In this document: positions 7,627-16,867 of the stretch, piece by piece | Numbering within the stretch: position 1 is the stretch's first letter | Layout: every line of letters starts with the position of its first letter | Origin: Chitinophaga solisilvae | Lineage (GTDB): Bacteria > Bacteroidota > Bacteroidia > Chitinophagales > Chitinophagaceae | Assembly: GCF_009928525.1 (NCBI RefSeq) | Contig: NZ_JAABOK010000005.1 | Span: 434,692-498,691 of the forward strand | Length of the DNA stretch: 64,000 nucleotides | Direction of reading: 5' to 3' | Translations under genes and position numbers: made by a program | Notes under the pieces: generated by a model | The model's database searches: none | Told to the model about the DNA's origin: nothing | The model's input: only the letters and a program-made list of their open reading frames with translations

Positions 7627-8712
7627 ATGAATTTCATGTTTAATCTCGATTCACTACTCAGAGAAAATATAAAAAGGCTGGTGCCTTATTCTTCCGCCAG
7701 GGATGAATTTAAAGGGGAGGCATCTGTATTCCTGGATGCCAATGAAAACAGCTTTGGCTCACCGTTACCGGTCAATTACAACCGCTATCCGGACCCGATG
7801 CAATGGAAGCTGAAATATAAGCTGGCAGATGTAAAGGGCGTGCCGCCGCAGAATATTTTTATCGGCAACGGCAGCGATGAAGCCATCGATGTGCTGTTCC
7901 GCGCTTTCTGTAACCCCGGTGGCCGTGATAATGTGGTGCTTTGTCCGCCTACCTACGGTATGTATGAAGTGAGCGCGCACATCAATGATGTAACCATCCG
8001 CAAGGTGAGCCTCACGCCTGAATTCCAGCTTGATATAGCCGGACTGCAGCAGGCGGTGGATGAAAATACCAAACTGATATTTATCTGCTCGCCCAACAAT
8101 CCTACCGGCAACTCCATCCACCGCGCGGATATAGAGCTGCTGCTGAATAACTTTGACGGTATCGTAGTAATAGATGAAGCATATATCAACTTCTCCCGTC
8201 AGAAATCCTTTATTCAGGAGCTGACCGAATATCCAAACCTGGTAGTGCTGCAAACCTTATCCAAGGCGTGGGGGCTGGCTGCGCTGCGCATAGGGATGGC
8301 CTTTGCCGGCGAAGACATTATCCATGTCTTCAATAAGGTGAAGCCACCCTATAACATCGGACAGGCTACACAGGAGCTGGCCCTGCAGGCGCTGGACAAC
8401 GTAACCCGCGTAAATGAATGGATACGGGAAATCGTGATTGAGCGCGATCTGCTCTCCGCATCGCTGGAACAGCTGCCGGCAGTACTGGAAATATATCCCA
8501 GCGACGCCAACTTTATCCTGGTAAAAACCACCGATGCCAAAGGTATCTACCAGTACCTCACCGAACATGGCATCGTGGTGCGCGACCGCTCTAAGGTGGA
8601 GCTGTGCATGGGATGCCTCCGCATCACCGTAGGCACACCGGAAGAGAACCTGCGCCTCCTGGAAGTATTGAAAACATATCAAGTGAAAACTGAAACACCG
8701 GTATCTGCATGA
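7627..8712 (+). CDS. hisC: Histidinol-phosphate aminotransferase
   Basis: PLP enzyme converting imidazole-acetol phosphate plus glutamate to histidinol phosphate. Class I/II aminotransferase features: [10 protein letters not shown] near residue 36, SPNNPTGN near 154-161 (PLP-binding Asn), VIDEAYINF near 180 and the PLP lysine in [14 protein letters not shown] near 212-225. 361 residues, usual length. Start at 7627 ([10 protein letters not shown]); a second ATG at 7636 is also possible. Stop overlaps the hisB start by 4 nt (ATGA), so translation is probably coupled. Confidence 0.96.
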   Translation: MNFMFNLDSLLRENIKRLVPYSSARDEFKGEASVFLDANENSFGSPLPVNYNRYPDPMQWKLKYKLADVKGVPPQNIFIGNGSDEAIDVLFRAFCNPGGRDNVVLCPPTYGMYEVSAHINDVTIRKVSLTPEFQLDIAGLQQAVDENTKLIFICSPNNPTGNSIHRADIELLLNNFDGIVVIDEAYINFSRQKSFIQELTEYPNLVVLQTLSKAWGLAALRIGMAFAGEDIIHVFNKVKPPYNIGQATQELALQALDNVTRVNEWIREIVIERDLLSASLEQLPAVLEIYPSDANFILVKTTDAKGIYQYLTEHGIVVRDRSKVELCMGCLRITVGTPEENLRLLEVLKTYQVKTETPVSA

Positions 8713-9845
8713 AACGAGTGCTCTTTATAGACCGCGACGGCACCCTCATCAGGGAAGTGCCGCCCACTTATCAGATCGACAGCCTGGAAAAAGTGGAATT
8801 CTATCCCAAAGTATTTGTGAATATGGCCCGTATCGCTGCGGAGCTGAACTATGAACTGGTGATGGTCACCAACCAGGACGGCCTCGGCACCGCTGCCTTC
8901 CCGGAAGATACCTTCTGGCCAGCCCAGCAAATGATTATCAGGGCCTTTGAAAATGAAGGGGTACATTTCAGCGAAGTATTCATTGACCGCAGCTTCCCGG
9001 CCGACAATGCGCCTACGCGCAAGCCCGGCACCGGTATGCTGACCCGCTTCTTCTCTGAAGAATATGACCTCGCCGGCTCTTTCGTTATCGGCGACCGCAT
9101 CACAGATGTGCAGCTGGCTAAAAATCTCGGCGCTAAAGCCATCTGGCTCAATGAAGGAAATGGCCTCGGCAACGCTGAAATCAGCGATGATATGGCCGCC
9201 CTGCAATCCGTTATAGCCCTGGAATCTACCGACTGGAACAAAATCTATGAGTTCCTGAAGCTGGGCCTGAGAACGGTGACGCATACACGCAAAACCAATG
9301 AAACAGATATCGCCATCCGCATGAACCTGGACGGCAGTGGTAAGGCAAACATCAGCACCGGCCTGGGTTTCTTCGATCATATGCTGGACCAGATCGCCCG
9401 CCACGGTGGTATCGACCTGGAAATCACCGCCAAAGGAGATCTGCACATCGATGAACACCATACTATTGAAGATACCGGCATCGCCCTGGGAGAAGCCATG
9501 GCGCTGGCCCTGGCCGATAAACGCGGTATTGAAAGATATGGTTTCTGCCTGCCCATGGACGACTGTCTCGCACAGGCAGCCATCGACTTCGGCGGCCGCA
9601 ACTGGCTCGTATGGGACGCCACCTTCAACCGGGAAAAGATAGGAGAGATGCCCACAGAAATGTTCTTCCATTTCTTCAAATCCTTCTCCGACGGCGCTAA
9701 AGCCAATCTAAACATCAAAGCTGAAGGCGAAAATGAACACCATAAAATAGAAGCCATCTTCAAAGCCTTTGCCAAAGCCATCAAAACAGCCGTGAAACGC
9801 AACCCGGCGAGGATGGAGCTGCCAAGCACGAAAGGCGTACTTTGA
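8709..9845 (+). CDS. hisB: Bifunctional histidinol-phosphatase / imidazoleglycerol-phosphate dehydratase
   Basis: Two domains. Residues 1-165 are a HAD phosphatase ([10 protein letters not shown] with nucleophile and acid Asp; [24 protein letters not shown]) that dephosphorylates histidinol phosphate. Residues 185-378 are the dehydratase with its manganese-binding motifs [16 protein letters not shown] and [17 protein letters not shown]. Length 378 fits the fused enterobacterial-type HisB. Odd feature: the zinc-binding Cys/His cluster found before RKP in the E. coli enzyme is replaced by [12 protein letters not shown], with no Cys. Last gene before the inserted trp operon. Confidence 0.97.
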   Translation: MKRVLFIDRDGTLIREVPPTYQIDSLEKVEFYPKVFVNMARIAAELNYELVMVTNQDGLGTAAFPEDTFWPAQQMIIRAFENEGVHFSEVFIDRSFPADNAPTRKPGTGMLTRFFSEEYDLAGSFVIGDRITDVQLAKNLGAKAIWLNEGNGLGNAEISDDMAALQSVIALESTDWNKIYEFLKLGLRTVTHTRKTNETDIAIRMNLDGSGKANISTGLGFFDHMLDQIARHGGIDLEITAKGDLHIDEHHTIEDTGIALGEAMALALADKRGIERYGFCLPMDDCLAQAAIDFGGRNWLVWDATFNREKIGEMPTEMFFHFFKSFSDGAKANLNIKAEGENEHHKIEAIFKAFAKAIKTAVKRNPARMELPSTKGVL

Positions 9846-9862
9846 GTTAATTACGAATTAAT

Positions 9863-10008
9863 AATTACGAATGACGAATGATGAATGGCGAGTTACGAGC
9901 GAAGACATGAGCGAAGATATGAGCAGATAATATTTATTTAATACCACTTCTGATCTTCGCTGTAGTCTTCGCTTTTAACTCGCCATTCATCATTCGTTAT
10001 TCGTAATT
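9863..10008. repeat. Family-A inverted repeat after hisB
   Basis: Left arm 9863-9895 (AATTACGAATGACGAATGAT...GGCGAGTTA) and right arm 9976-10008 complement each other over 33 bp with one difference. Inner segments contain AGCGAAGAC / GTCTTCGCT and GCGAAGAT / ATCTTCGC. It sits at the junction of hisB and the trp operon. Confidence 0.9.
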
Positions 10009-10055
10009 CCGAACAAATGCAAATTTTTTCGAAGAAAAAATTTGCATTTGTTCGG
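10009..10055. repeat. 22-bp perfect palindrome overlapping the trp promoter
   Basis: CCGAACAAATGCAAATTTTT plus TC (10009-10030), loop GAA, and its exact complement (10034-10055). It abuts the family-A repeat on the left. The right arm contains the TTTG of the proposed -33 element (10041-10044). It may be a terminator stem for transcripts leaving hisB, or a protein-binding site; no T-run follows. Confidence 0.85.
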
Positions 10056-10072
10056 AAAAAGTTTGATTTTTG
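10041..10072 (+). promoter_or_regulatory. trp operon promoter (proposed)
   Basis: TTTG (10041-10044), 20-bp gap, GATTTTTG (10065-10072): one mismatch to TAnnTTTG. The start point would be near 10078-10080, at or just before the leader peptide ATG at 10081. Confidence 0.55.
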
Positions 10073-10080
10073 TTTCCATT

Positions 10081-10134
10081 ATGAAAAATATCCTGACAAA
10101 TAAACATTGGTGGTGGCACGGAATCAATCCCTGA
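10081..10134 (+). CDS. trpL: Tryptophan leader peptide (17 aa)
   Basis: ATG to TGA encoding MKNILTNKHWWWHGINP: three consecutive Trp codons (10108-10116) in a 17-residue peptide, placed between a promoter-like sequence and a strong hairpin before trpE. This is the signature of a tryptophan attenuator, where a ribosome stalled on Trp codons decides whether the terminator forms. It is the second amino-acid leader peptide in the window. Confidence 0.93.
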   Translation: MKNILTNKHWWWHGINP

Positions 10135-10212
10135 TCTGTGTTACAGTGCCATGTTTCGTCATGAAATATAATTGGAAGGCTCGCTGTTACACAGCGGGCC
10201 TTCCGGCTTTTT
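10113..10212 (+). terminator. trp attenuator
   Basis: Terminator stem GGAAGGCTCGCTGT (10174-10187), loop TAC, ACAGCGGGCCTTCC (10191-10204; one G-U), then five T at 10208-10212. Upstream, TGGCAC at the last Trp and His codons (10114-10119) can pair with GTGCCA (10146-10151). GTGTTACAG (10138-10146) can pair with CTGTTACAC (10184-10192) at 8 of 9 positions, opening the terminator stem. The alternatives match the classic 1:2, 2:3 and 3:4 scheme. Confidence 0.82.
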
Positions 10213-10258
10213 AGGCCTTCCCGTTTTAATCATAAAAAACACTTTTACCCTGAATATT

Positions 10259-11668
10259 ATGCGTACCATTCAAGTAAAAACAAAATGCAAACAGATGCTG
10301 GCGGACATCTTCACGCCAGTAGGCATTTATCTCCGACTACGCGATAAGTTCCCAGGCTCTATCCTCCTGGAAAGTACGGACTACCGCGCCAGCGAAAACA
10401 GTTACTCCTATATCTGTATTAAGCCTATCGGCGGCATTGAAGTGACCTCAACGAGCAACTTCGAATTTAAATACCCCAACCTGCCGGTAGAAAAGAAACA
10501 GCTGAAGAACAAAGAACAGGTGCAGGACGAAATAGGGAAGTTCCTGGGTAATTTTTCCTTCGCCGGAACACACCCGATCCCAATGGCACAGGGCCTTTTC
10601 GGGTATACCGCCTTCGATGCGGTGCAGTTCTTTGAAACCATAGAGTTTAATAAGAACAAGCAGGCAGACAACACCATCCCGTTGATGCGCTATCGCTACT
10701 ACCAGTACATCATTGCCATCAACCACTTCAAGGATGAACTGTACCTCTGCGAAAACCAGATAGAAGGCATTGACAGCGAATTTGATCTGGTAGAATCGCT
10801 GATAAAGCACAAAGACTCACCAGGGTATCCGTTCAGCGCTGTAGGAGCAGAAAGCAGCAATATGACTGACGCGGAATACATGCAGATGGTGGAGATGGGC
10901 AAACAACACTGTTTCCGCGGAGATGTTTTCCAGGTTGTACTCTCCAGAGCCTTCCAGCAGTCCTTCTCCGGCGACGAATTCAACGTATACCGCGCCCTCC
11001 GCTCCATCAACCCTTCTCCCTACCTCTTCTTCTTCGATTACGGCGATTATAAATTAATGGGTTCTTCCCCGGAAGCACAGATCATTATCAAAGACGGCAC
11101 TGCCGCCATCCACCCGATAGCAGGCACTTTCCGCCGTACCGGCGATGATGTGCAGGATAAGTTACTGGCCGACAAACTCCTGCAGGATCCTAAAGAAAAT
11201 GCAGAACACGTGATGCTGGTAGACCTGGCCCGGAATGACCTGAGCAGAAACGCCACCGATGTGGAAGTAACCACCTATCGCCAGGTGCAGTACTACTCAC
11301 ACGTTATTCACCTCGTAAGCGAAGTGACCGGAAAGGTAGATCCGAAAACCAATCCGTTCAAACTGCTGGCCTCCGCCTTCCCTGCCGGCACTTTATCCGG
11401 TGCGCCCAAGTACCGTGCCATGCAGATCATCGATACGCTGGAACCTACGCCACGCGGGTTCTACGGCGGATGCATCGGCGCCGTGTATTTCAACGGTAAC
11501 TTCAACCACGCCATCATGATCCGCTCTATTCTCAGTAAGATGAATACACTTTACTATCAGGCCGGCGCCGGCGTGGTAGCCAAGTCTGTCGCCTCTTCCG
11601 AACTGGAAGAAGTGGGCAATAAACTCAATGCACTAAAACAAGCCATTCTGCTGGCACAAAAACTCTGA
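10259..11668 (+). CDS. trpE: Anthranilate synthase component I
   Basis: Converts chorismate to anthranilate, using ammonia delivered by TrpG. 469 residues. SILLESTDY near residues 36-44 contains the LLES tryptophan-binding motif for feedback inhibition; the chorismate-binding domain shows FFFDYGDYKLMGSSPEAQ, IAGTFRRTGDD, ENAEHVMLVDLARND, and AGTLSGAPKYRAM. I chose the ATG at 10259 because an in-frame ATG upstream (10172) would put the coding region through the attenuator hairpin. First gene of trpEGDCFBA; the next gene starts 1 nt after its stop. Confidence 0.97.
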   Translation: MRTIQVKTKCKQMLADIFTPVGIYLRLRDKFPGSILLESTDYRASENSYSYICIKPIGGIEVTSTSNFEFKYPNLPVEKKQLKNKEQVQDEIGKFLGNFSFAGTHPIPMAQGLFGYTAFDAVQFFETIEFNKNKQADNTIPLMRYRYYQYIIAINHFKDELYLCENQIEGIDSEFDLVESLIKHKDSPGYPFSAVGAESSNMTDAEYMQMVEMGKQHCFRGDVFQVVLSRAFQQSFSGDEFNVYRALRSINPSPYLFFFDYGDYKLMGSSPEAQIIIKDGTAAIHPIAGTFRRTGDDVQDKLLADKLLQDPKENAEHVMLVDLARNDLSRNATDVEVTTYRQVQYYSHVIHLVSEVTGKVDPKTNPFKLLASAFPAGTLSGAPKYRAMQIIDTLEPTPRGFYGGCIGAVYFNGNFNHAIMIRSILSKMNTLYYQAGAGVVAKSVASSELEEVGNKLNALKQAILLAQKL

Positions 11669-11669
11669 T

Positions 11670-12239
11670 ATGAACATCCTGGTATTCGATAATTACGATT
11701 CCTTTACATACAACCTCGTACATCTCGTCGAGAAATTAATCAATGGTAAAGTAACCGTTGTCCGCAACGATGAAATTCCGCTGGAGAAAATAAAAGACTA
11801 CGATAAGATTATTCTGTCTCCCGGCCCCGGCATCCCCGAAGAAGCCGGACTGCTGCTGCCATTGATTAAAGAATATGCGCCTTCCAAATCCATCTTCGGC
11901 GTATGCCTGGGCTTACAGGCCATCGGAGAGGCTTTCGGCGGATCGCTGATTAACCTGAAAGAGGTATATCACGGCGTGGCTACCAACGTAAAGGTGACAG
12001 CCAGAGATGGCCGCCTCTTTAAAAATCTGCCTGATGAGCTGCAGGCCGGCCGCTACCACTCCTGGGTGATAGATAAAAAAACGTTGCCCGCAGATCTCAT
12101 CCTTACCGCAGAAGATGAAGAAGGCTACATCATGGCCCTGCAGCATAATAAGTATGATGTGAGCGGTGTACAGTTCCATCCTGAAAGCGTACTCACGCCG
12201 CAGGGGGAACAGATCCTGAGAAACTGGCTGGAGTTGTAA
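11670..12239 (+). CDS. trpG: Anthranilate synthase component II (glutamine amidotransferase)
   Basis: Class I glutamine amidotransferase subunit that releases ammonia from glutamine for TrpE. 189 residues, with FDNYDSFTYNLVH at the N-terminus, the nucleophilic Cys in GVCLGLQAIGEAFGG (about 78-92) and the His-Glu pair in QFHPESVLTPQG near 168-179. It starts 1 nt after trpE. The same subunit could serve aminodeoxychorismate synthase, but the context says TrpG. Confidence 0.95.
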   Translation: MNILVFDNYDSFTYNLVHLVEKLINGKVTVVRNDEIPLEKIKDYDKIILSPGPGIPEEAGLLLPLIKEYAPSKSIFGVCLGLQAIGEAFGGSLINLKEVYHGVATNVKVTARDGRLFKNLPDELQAGRYHSWVIDKKTLPADLILTAEDEEGYIMALQHNKYDVSGVQFHPESVLTPQGEQILRNWLEL

Positions 12240-12288
12240 TATCATCCGCCTGCTTTTTTCTCTTCCTCATTTTTAAATCATTCTTGTA

Positions 12289-13281
12289 ATGAAAAAGATT
12301 CTTAACTACCTCTTCGAACATAAAACATTCAGCCGCGAAGCGGCCAAAGATATACTGATCAACATCTCCAAAGGCATGTACAACGAAAGCGAACTGGCAG
12401 CCTTCATGACGGTATACCTCATGCGCAGTATCACCATCGATGAACTGCTGGGCTTCCGCGACGCCCTCCTGGAGCTGTGCGTACCCGTTAACCTCAACGG
12501 TTATGACGTTCTCGATATCGTAGGCACCGGCGGGGATGCAAAAAATACCTTTAATATTTCTACCTTGTCGTGCTTTATCGTGGCCGGCGCCGGTGGAAAA
12601 GTAGCCAAACATGGTAACTACGGCGTTTCCTCTATCAGCGGGGCATCCAACCTGATGGAGCTGGTAGGATACAAGTTCAAGGCAGATGATGCCAAACTGA
12701 GAACAGAGCTGGAAGAAGCCGGACTGTGCTTTCTGCATGCACCGCTCTTCCATCCGGCCCTGAAGCATGTGGCGGGCATCCGCCGCCAGTTAGGTATCCG
12801 CACGTTCTTCAATATGCTCGGACCGCTGGTGAACCCCGCTTTCGCACAGCATCAGCTGATAGGCGTTTACAGCCTGGAAATGGCCAGGGTGTATAACTAC
12901 CTCTTCCAGCAGACGGATAAGAAATTTGTGATTGTACACAGCCTGGATGGCTACGATGAAATATCCCTCACGGCAGATACCAAAGTGATTACCAACGCCG
13001 GAGAGCAGGACTGGACGCCGGAACAGCTGGGCAAACGCAAAGTACATCCGGAAGATATTTATGGCGGTAACACCGTAGAAGAAGCGGCTAAAATATTTGT
13101 GAAGATATTAAAGGGAGAAGGCTCCTGGGCACAGAACTCCGTTGTGCTGGCCAATTCAGCGATGGGCCTGTACAGCCTCGGCAAATACAATAATTATGAA
13201 GACGCCTTCGCGGCAGCCGTAGAGTCACTGGAGTCCGGCAAAGCGCACCAGGCATTTAAAAAGCTGATTGAATTACAATAA
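12289..13281 (+). CDS. trpD: Anthranilate phosphoribosyltransferase
   Basis: Transfers phosphoribose from PRPP to anthranilate. 330 residues. The PRPP-binding glycine motif is DIVGTGGDAKNTFNIST (about 79-95), followed by KHGNYGVSSISGASNLMELVG and, in the middle, GIRRQLGIRTFFNMLGPLVNP, all standard for the family. A 49-nt gap separates it from trpG and 5 nt from trpC. No frame disturbance seen. Confidence 0.96.
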   Translation: MKKILNYLFEHKTFSREAAKDILINISKGMYNESELAAFMTVYLMRSITIDELLGFRDALLELCVPVNLNGYDVLDIVGTGGDAKNTFNISTLSCFIVAGAGGKVAKHGNYGVSSISGASNLMELVGYKFKADDAKLRTELEEAGLCFLHAPLFHPALKHVAGIRRQLGIRTFFNMLGPLVNPAFAQHQLIGVYSLEMARVYNYLFQQTDKKFVIVHSLDGYDEISLTADTKVITNAGEQDWTPEQLGKRKVHPEDIYGGNTVEEAAKIFVKILKGEGSWAQNSVVLANSAMGLYSLGKYNNYEDAFAAAVESLESGKAHQAFKKLIELQ

Positions 13282-13286
13282 TAGCC

Positions 13287-14090
13287 ATGAAAAATATTCT
13301 CGCAGAAATAGTTGCACATAAAAAGACAGAAGTAGCGGCCCGCAAGCTGCAACGCAGCGCAGAAGAGCTGCAGCAGACCTCTGCATTCGACCGCGAGCCC
13401 CTTTCCCTGCGCAGCTTTTTGCGTCAGCCCGGCAAAACCGGTATCATCGCAGAGTTCAAACGGAAATCCCCTTCCAAGGGGATTATCAACGGCAACGTAA
13501 CCGTGCAGCAGGTAACTACTGCCTATACCCGCTACGGCGCTTCCGGCCTTTCTGTACTCACCGATGAAAAATATTTCGGCGGCTCTTCCGATGACCTGGT
13601 ACAGGCCCGCAGCTTCAACCAGATACCCATCCTGCGGAAAGATTTTGTTGTAGATGAATACCAGATACTGGAAGCCAGAGCCATCGGTGCAGACGTGATC
13701 CTGCTCATCGCAGAATGCCTGGAAGCCGATGAAGTAAAGCAGCTTGCCACATTTGCACATAACCTCGGACTGGAAGTACTCCTGGAAGTACACAGCGAAC
13801 CGCAACTGGAGAAAATCACGGAACATACCCACCTGGTGGGCGTTAACAACCGTGACCTCATCACTTTTGAGGTGGACTTCAACCGTTCCTGCCAGCTGGC
13901 TCCGAAAATTCCGGCCGACAAGGTAAAGGTGGCGGAAAGCGGTATCAACGACCCTGCTTCCATAGTAACCCTGAAAGATGCCGGTTTTGAAGGATTCCTG
14001 ATCGGAGAACATTTCATGAAACAGGAAGACCCGGCCCGTGCATTCGAAAATTTTGTACAAACGCTGAACGATTTACAGGCTAAACCATAA
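13287..14090 (+). CDS. trpC: Indole-3-glycerol-phosphate synthase
   Basis: Ring-closing (beta/alpha)8 barrel enzyme. 267 residues, a single-function TrpC not fused to TrpF. Catalytic Lys and Glu lie in IIAEFKRKSPSKG (about 53-65); further signatures are GASGLSVLTDEKYFGGS, ILRKDFVVDEYQILEARAIGADVILLIAE, VGVNNRDLITFEVD, VAESGINDP and GFLIGEHFM. It begins 5 nt after trpD and ends 4 nt before trpF. Confidence 0.96.
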   Translation: MKNILAEIVAHKKTEVAARKLQRSAEELQQTSAFDREPLSLRSFLRQPGKTGIIAEFKRKSPSKGIINGNVTVQQVTTAYTRYGASGLSVLTDEKYFGGSSDDLVQARSFNQIPILRKDFVVDEYQILEARAIGADVILLIAECLEADEVKQLATFAHNLGLEVLLEVHSEPQLEKITEHTHLVGVNNRDLITFEVDFNRSCQLAPKIPADKVKVAESGINDPASIVTLKDAGFEGFLIGEHFMKQEDPARAFENFVQTLNDLQAKP

Positions 14091-14094
14091 CAAT

Positions 14095-14724
14095 ATGCGT
14101 ATTAAAGTCTGCGGCATCACACGGGTCAACGATTTACAGGGATTGGTGGAAAACAGCGTGGATTTTGCCGGATTTATCTTTTATGAAAAGTCGCCGCGCT
14201 TCGCGGCCGCCAGAATAGATGCCAGAACCGTCAGGGAAACAACAGGCATCCGGAAAGTAGGCGTGTTTGTCAACGCCCCACAGGAGCAGGTGCTGCGCAC
14301 CATTGCTGACTACGCGCTGGATATGGCACAGCTGCACGGCGATGAAACGCCCGCCTTCTGCGCCGCCATCCGCGAACAGGTGCCGGTTATCAAGGCATTC
14401 CGTATAGGCGATGACGTTAACTGGGAAAAAGAGCTGGCTCCCTACCTGGAAGTGACAGACTATTTCCTGTTCGATACCGCTTCGGCCAAAGGATATGGCG
14501 GTACCGGCGACCGCTTCAACTGGGAACTGCTGCAGCAATATCCTTTTGCGCATCCTTTCCTGCTCAGCGGCGGCATTACACCGGATGATGCAGCCATCAT
14601 CAACAGCCTGCAACTGCCTGCCCTGTTTGCAGTAGATATCAACAGCAAGTTTGAAGATAGTCCGGGTGTCAAGAACATCCCTAAAGTGAAAGCGTTTGTG
14701 GCGGGTCTGACCGCTAAAAGTTAA
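14095..14724 (+). CDS. trpF: Phosphoribosylanthranilate isomerase
   Basis: Amadori isomerase of the Trp pathway, 209 residues. It begins with MRIKVCGITRVNDL (catalytic Cys in KVCGIT), then FAGFIFYEKSPRF, KVGVFVN, QLHGDE and the C-terminal FLLSGGITPDDA and FAVDINSKFEDSPGVKN with the conserved Asp. 4 nt from trpC and 18 nt from trpB. Confidence 0.96.
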   Translation: MRIKVCGITRVNDLQGLVENSVDFAGFIFYEKSPRFAAARIDARTVRETTGIRKVGVFVNAPQEQVLRTIADYALDMAQLHGDETPAFCAAIREQVPVIKAFRIGDDVNWEKELAPYLEVTDYFLFDTASAKGYGGTGDRFNWELLQQYPFAHPFLLSGGITPDDAAIINSLQLPALFAVDINSKFEDSPGVKNIPKVKAFVAGLTAKS

Positions 14725-14742
14725 CATTATAAATTTCAAGTC

Positions 14743-15951
14743 ATGGACATTGCGATAAATACCTCCCACTCGAAATACCAGGTAGATAAAAATGGCTACT
14801 ATGGCAGATTTGGTGGAGCCTATATTCCTGAAATGCTCTATCCCAACGTGGAAGAGCTGCAGCAGCAATACCTCAGCATCCTCAGCGATCCTGCTTTCCA
14901 GCAGGAGTTCGAAGCGCTGCTCCACGATTATGTGGGCCGCCCTTCCCCGCTGTACTTTGCCAAACGCCTATCCGAAAAATACAACGCACAGATATACCTG
15001 AAAAGGGAAGACCTGAACCATACCGGTGCGCATAAGGTGAATAACACCATCGGCCAGATACTGCTGGCAAAACGCCTGGGTAAAAAGCGTATCATCGCGG
15101 AAACCGGCGCGGGGCAACATGGCGTAGCCACTGCTACCGTATGCGCCCTGATGGGACTGGAGTGTGTGGTGTACATGGGAAGCATTGACATAGAAAGACA
15201 GGCGCCCAACGTAGCCCGCATGAAAATGCTCGGCGCTACCGTAATACCTGCCACCAGCGGCAGCAAAACGCTGAAAGACGCTACCAACGAAGCTATCCGA
15301 GATTGGATCAACAATCCCACTGATACGCATTATATCCTCGGCACTGCCGCCGGCCCACATCCCTACCCGGATATGGTTGCCCGCCTGCAGTCCGTGATCA
15401 GCGAGGAAATCAAAAAACAGCTGTTTGCCAAAACCGGCGATGCACACCCCGACTACGTGGTGGCCTGCATCGGTGGTGGCAGCAACGCTGCCGGCGCCTT
15501 CTTTCACTACCTGGATGCAGAAGATGTGAAACTGGTAGCTGTAGAAGCCGGCGGCAAAGGGGTACACAGCGGATTTTCCGCCGCTACCACCCAGCTGGGA
15601 AAAATAGGTATCATCCATGCCAGCAAAACATTGCTCATGCAAACAGAAGACGGCCAGATCGTAGAACCACATTCTATCTCCGCCGGCCTCGACTATCCCG
15701 GTATCGGACCCATGCACGCCCATCTGTATGAATCAGGCCGCGCCATGTTCCTCGACGCTACGGATGACGAAGCCCTCGCTGCCGCCTATGAACTGAGTAA
15801 ACTGGAAGGTATCATTCCCGCCATGGAATCAGCCCATGCACTCGCCAAACTGAAAGACCTCCCGCTCAACGCCGCCGACGTAGTAGTGGTATGCCTTTCC
15901 GGCCGCGGTGATAAAGACCTGGATACCTACATCCGTCACATGAATAAATAA
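14743..15951 (+). CDS. trpB: Tryptophan synthase beta chain
   Basis: PLP enzyme joining indole and serine. 402 residues. N-terminal [14 protein letters not shown], the PLP-lysine motif [20 protein letters not shown] (about 85-104), [24 protein letters not shown] (phosphate-binding loop) and [11 protein letters not shown] all match the major TrpB1 type that pairs with TrpA. It lies directly before trpA, 8 nt apart. Confidence 0.97.
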   Translation: MDIAINTSHSKYQVDKNGYYGRFGGAYIPEMLYPNVEELQQQYLSILSDPAFQQEFEALLHDYVGRPSPLYFAKRLSEKYNAQIYLKREDLNHTGAHKVNNTIGQILLAKRLGKKRIIAETGAGQHGVATATVCALMGLECVVYMGSIDIERQAPNVARMKMLGATVIPATSGSKTLKDATNEAIRDWINNPTDTHYILGTAAGPHPYPDMVARLQSVISEEIKKQLFAKTGDAHPDYVVACIGGGSNAAGAFFHYLDAEDVKLVAVEAGGKGVHSGFSAATTQLGKIGIIHASKTLLMQTEDGQIVEPHSISAGLDYPGIGPMHAHLYESGRAMFLDATDDEALAAAYELSKLEGIIPAMESAHALAKLKDLPLNAADVVVVCLSGRGDKDLDTYIRHMNK

Positions 15952-15959
15952 AATGGACT

Positions 15960-16730
15960 ATGCAGAATCGTATTGATCAACTGTTTGCCAAAAAGCAACA
16001 CGGTATTCTGAATATATATTGTACAGCCGGTTTCCCGCAGCTGAACGACACCCTCCCGGTAATGACGGCCCTCCAGCAACACGGGGCAGACATCATCGAA
16101 CTGGGCATGCCCTTCTCCGACCCGCTGGCAGACGGCCCCGTTATCCAGAACAGCGGTACCATCGCCCTGCAGAATGGTATGAGCCTCCGCGTACTGTTTG
16201 AACAACTGCAGCACTTCCGCGAACGTATACACATACCCGTTATACTCATGGGCTACCTCAACCCCGTACTCCTGTACGGCGTGGAAGCCTTCGTGAAAAA
16301 ATGTGCGGAAACAGGCATCGACGGCATTATCCTGCCCGACCTGCCCATGGCGGAATATGAAGAGGTCTACAAACCCATATTCGAAAAATATAATGTACAC
16401 CTCATCTTCCTCGTTACCCCGGAAACCAGCGATGCACGCCTCCGTAAACTGGACAGCCTCAGCAAAGGCTTCCTGTATGCGGTATCCTCATCCTCCACTA
16501 CCGGAAAAGACAAGGACATCAACATGCAGCAATCCTATTTCGAACGCCTGCAGCAGATGAAACTCAGTAACCCGGTACTGATAGGATTCAATATCAGGGA
16601 TAAAGCCTCTTTTGACGCCGCCGCCCAATACGCCAACGGCGCTATTATCGGCACCGCGTTTATCAGGGCTATTGAAAACAGTAAGAACATTGATGAGACA
16701 GTTCGTACATTTATAGCAACAATAAAATGA
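15960..16730 (+). CDS. trpA: Tryptophan synthase alpha chain
   Basis: Splits indole-3-glycerol phosphate and passes indole to TrpB. 256 residues. Catalytic Glu in DIIELGMPFSDPLADGPVIQ (about 44-63), then ILMGYLNP, GIDGIILPDLPMAE (catalytic Asp), IFLVTPETSDARL and GFLYAVSSSSTTG. Last gene of the trp set; the left arm of a family-A inverted repeat begins at the base directly after its TGA stop. Confidence 0.97.
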   Translation: MQNRIDQLFAKKQHGILNIYCTAGFPQLNDTLPVMTALQQHGADIIELGMPFSDPLADGPVIQNSGTIALQNGMSLRVLFEQLQHFRERIHIPVILMGYLNPVLLYGVEAFVKKCAETGIDGIILPDLPMAEYEEVYKPIFEKYNVHLIFLVTPETSDARLRKLDSLSKGFLYAVSSSSTTGKDKDINMQQSYFERLQQMKLSNPVLIGFNIRDKASFDAAAQYANGAIIGTAFIRAIENSKNIDETVRTFIATIK

Positions 16731-16851
16731 AATTACGAATTACGAATTGCGAATTACGAATGAGGAGCGAAGATGAAAGCGGAAAAAGAATTTACATCTC
16801 CGCTTTCATCTTCGTTCTTCATTCGTAATTCGCAATTCGTAATTCGTAATT
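16731..16851. repeat. Family-A inverted repeat between trpA and hisH
   Basis: Left arm 16731-16762 (AATTACGAATTACGAATTGC...) and right arm 16820-16851 are exact complements (32 bp). The inner segments 16763-16782 (GAGCGAAGATGAAAGCGG) and 16800-16819 pair at 18 of 20 positions plus two wobbles, giving a 52-bp stem with a 17-nt loop. It starts at the base after the trpA stop and marks the trp-his junction. Confidence 0.95.
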
Positions 16852-16867
16852 AAAATTATTTAGTACA

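Noticed and set aside
8679..9671. 330-codon open frame on the minus strand
   Set aside because: It lies wholly over hisB, whose two domains are unmistakable; the translation is low in recognisable motifs and follows the codon pattern of the real gene.
9863..10008. Insertion sequence or MITE ends
   Set aside because: No transposase, and I could not identify flanking target duplications; arms meet in short loops. Kept as repeats of unknown type.
10172..10258. Upstream start for trpE
   Set aside because: Would translate the attenuator hairpin and T-run; TrpE homologues begin near the ATG at 10259.
16731..16851. Family-A hairpins as ordinary rho-independent terminators
   Set aside because: Stems are A/T-rich, far longer than usual, and lack a T-run after them; several are inside operons. 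Other roles are more likely, though an effect on termination is possible.
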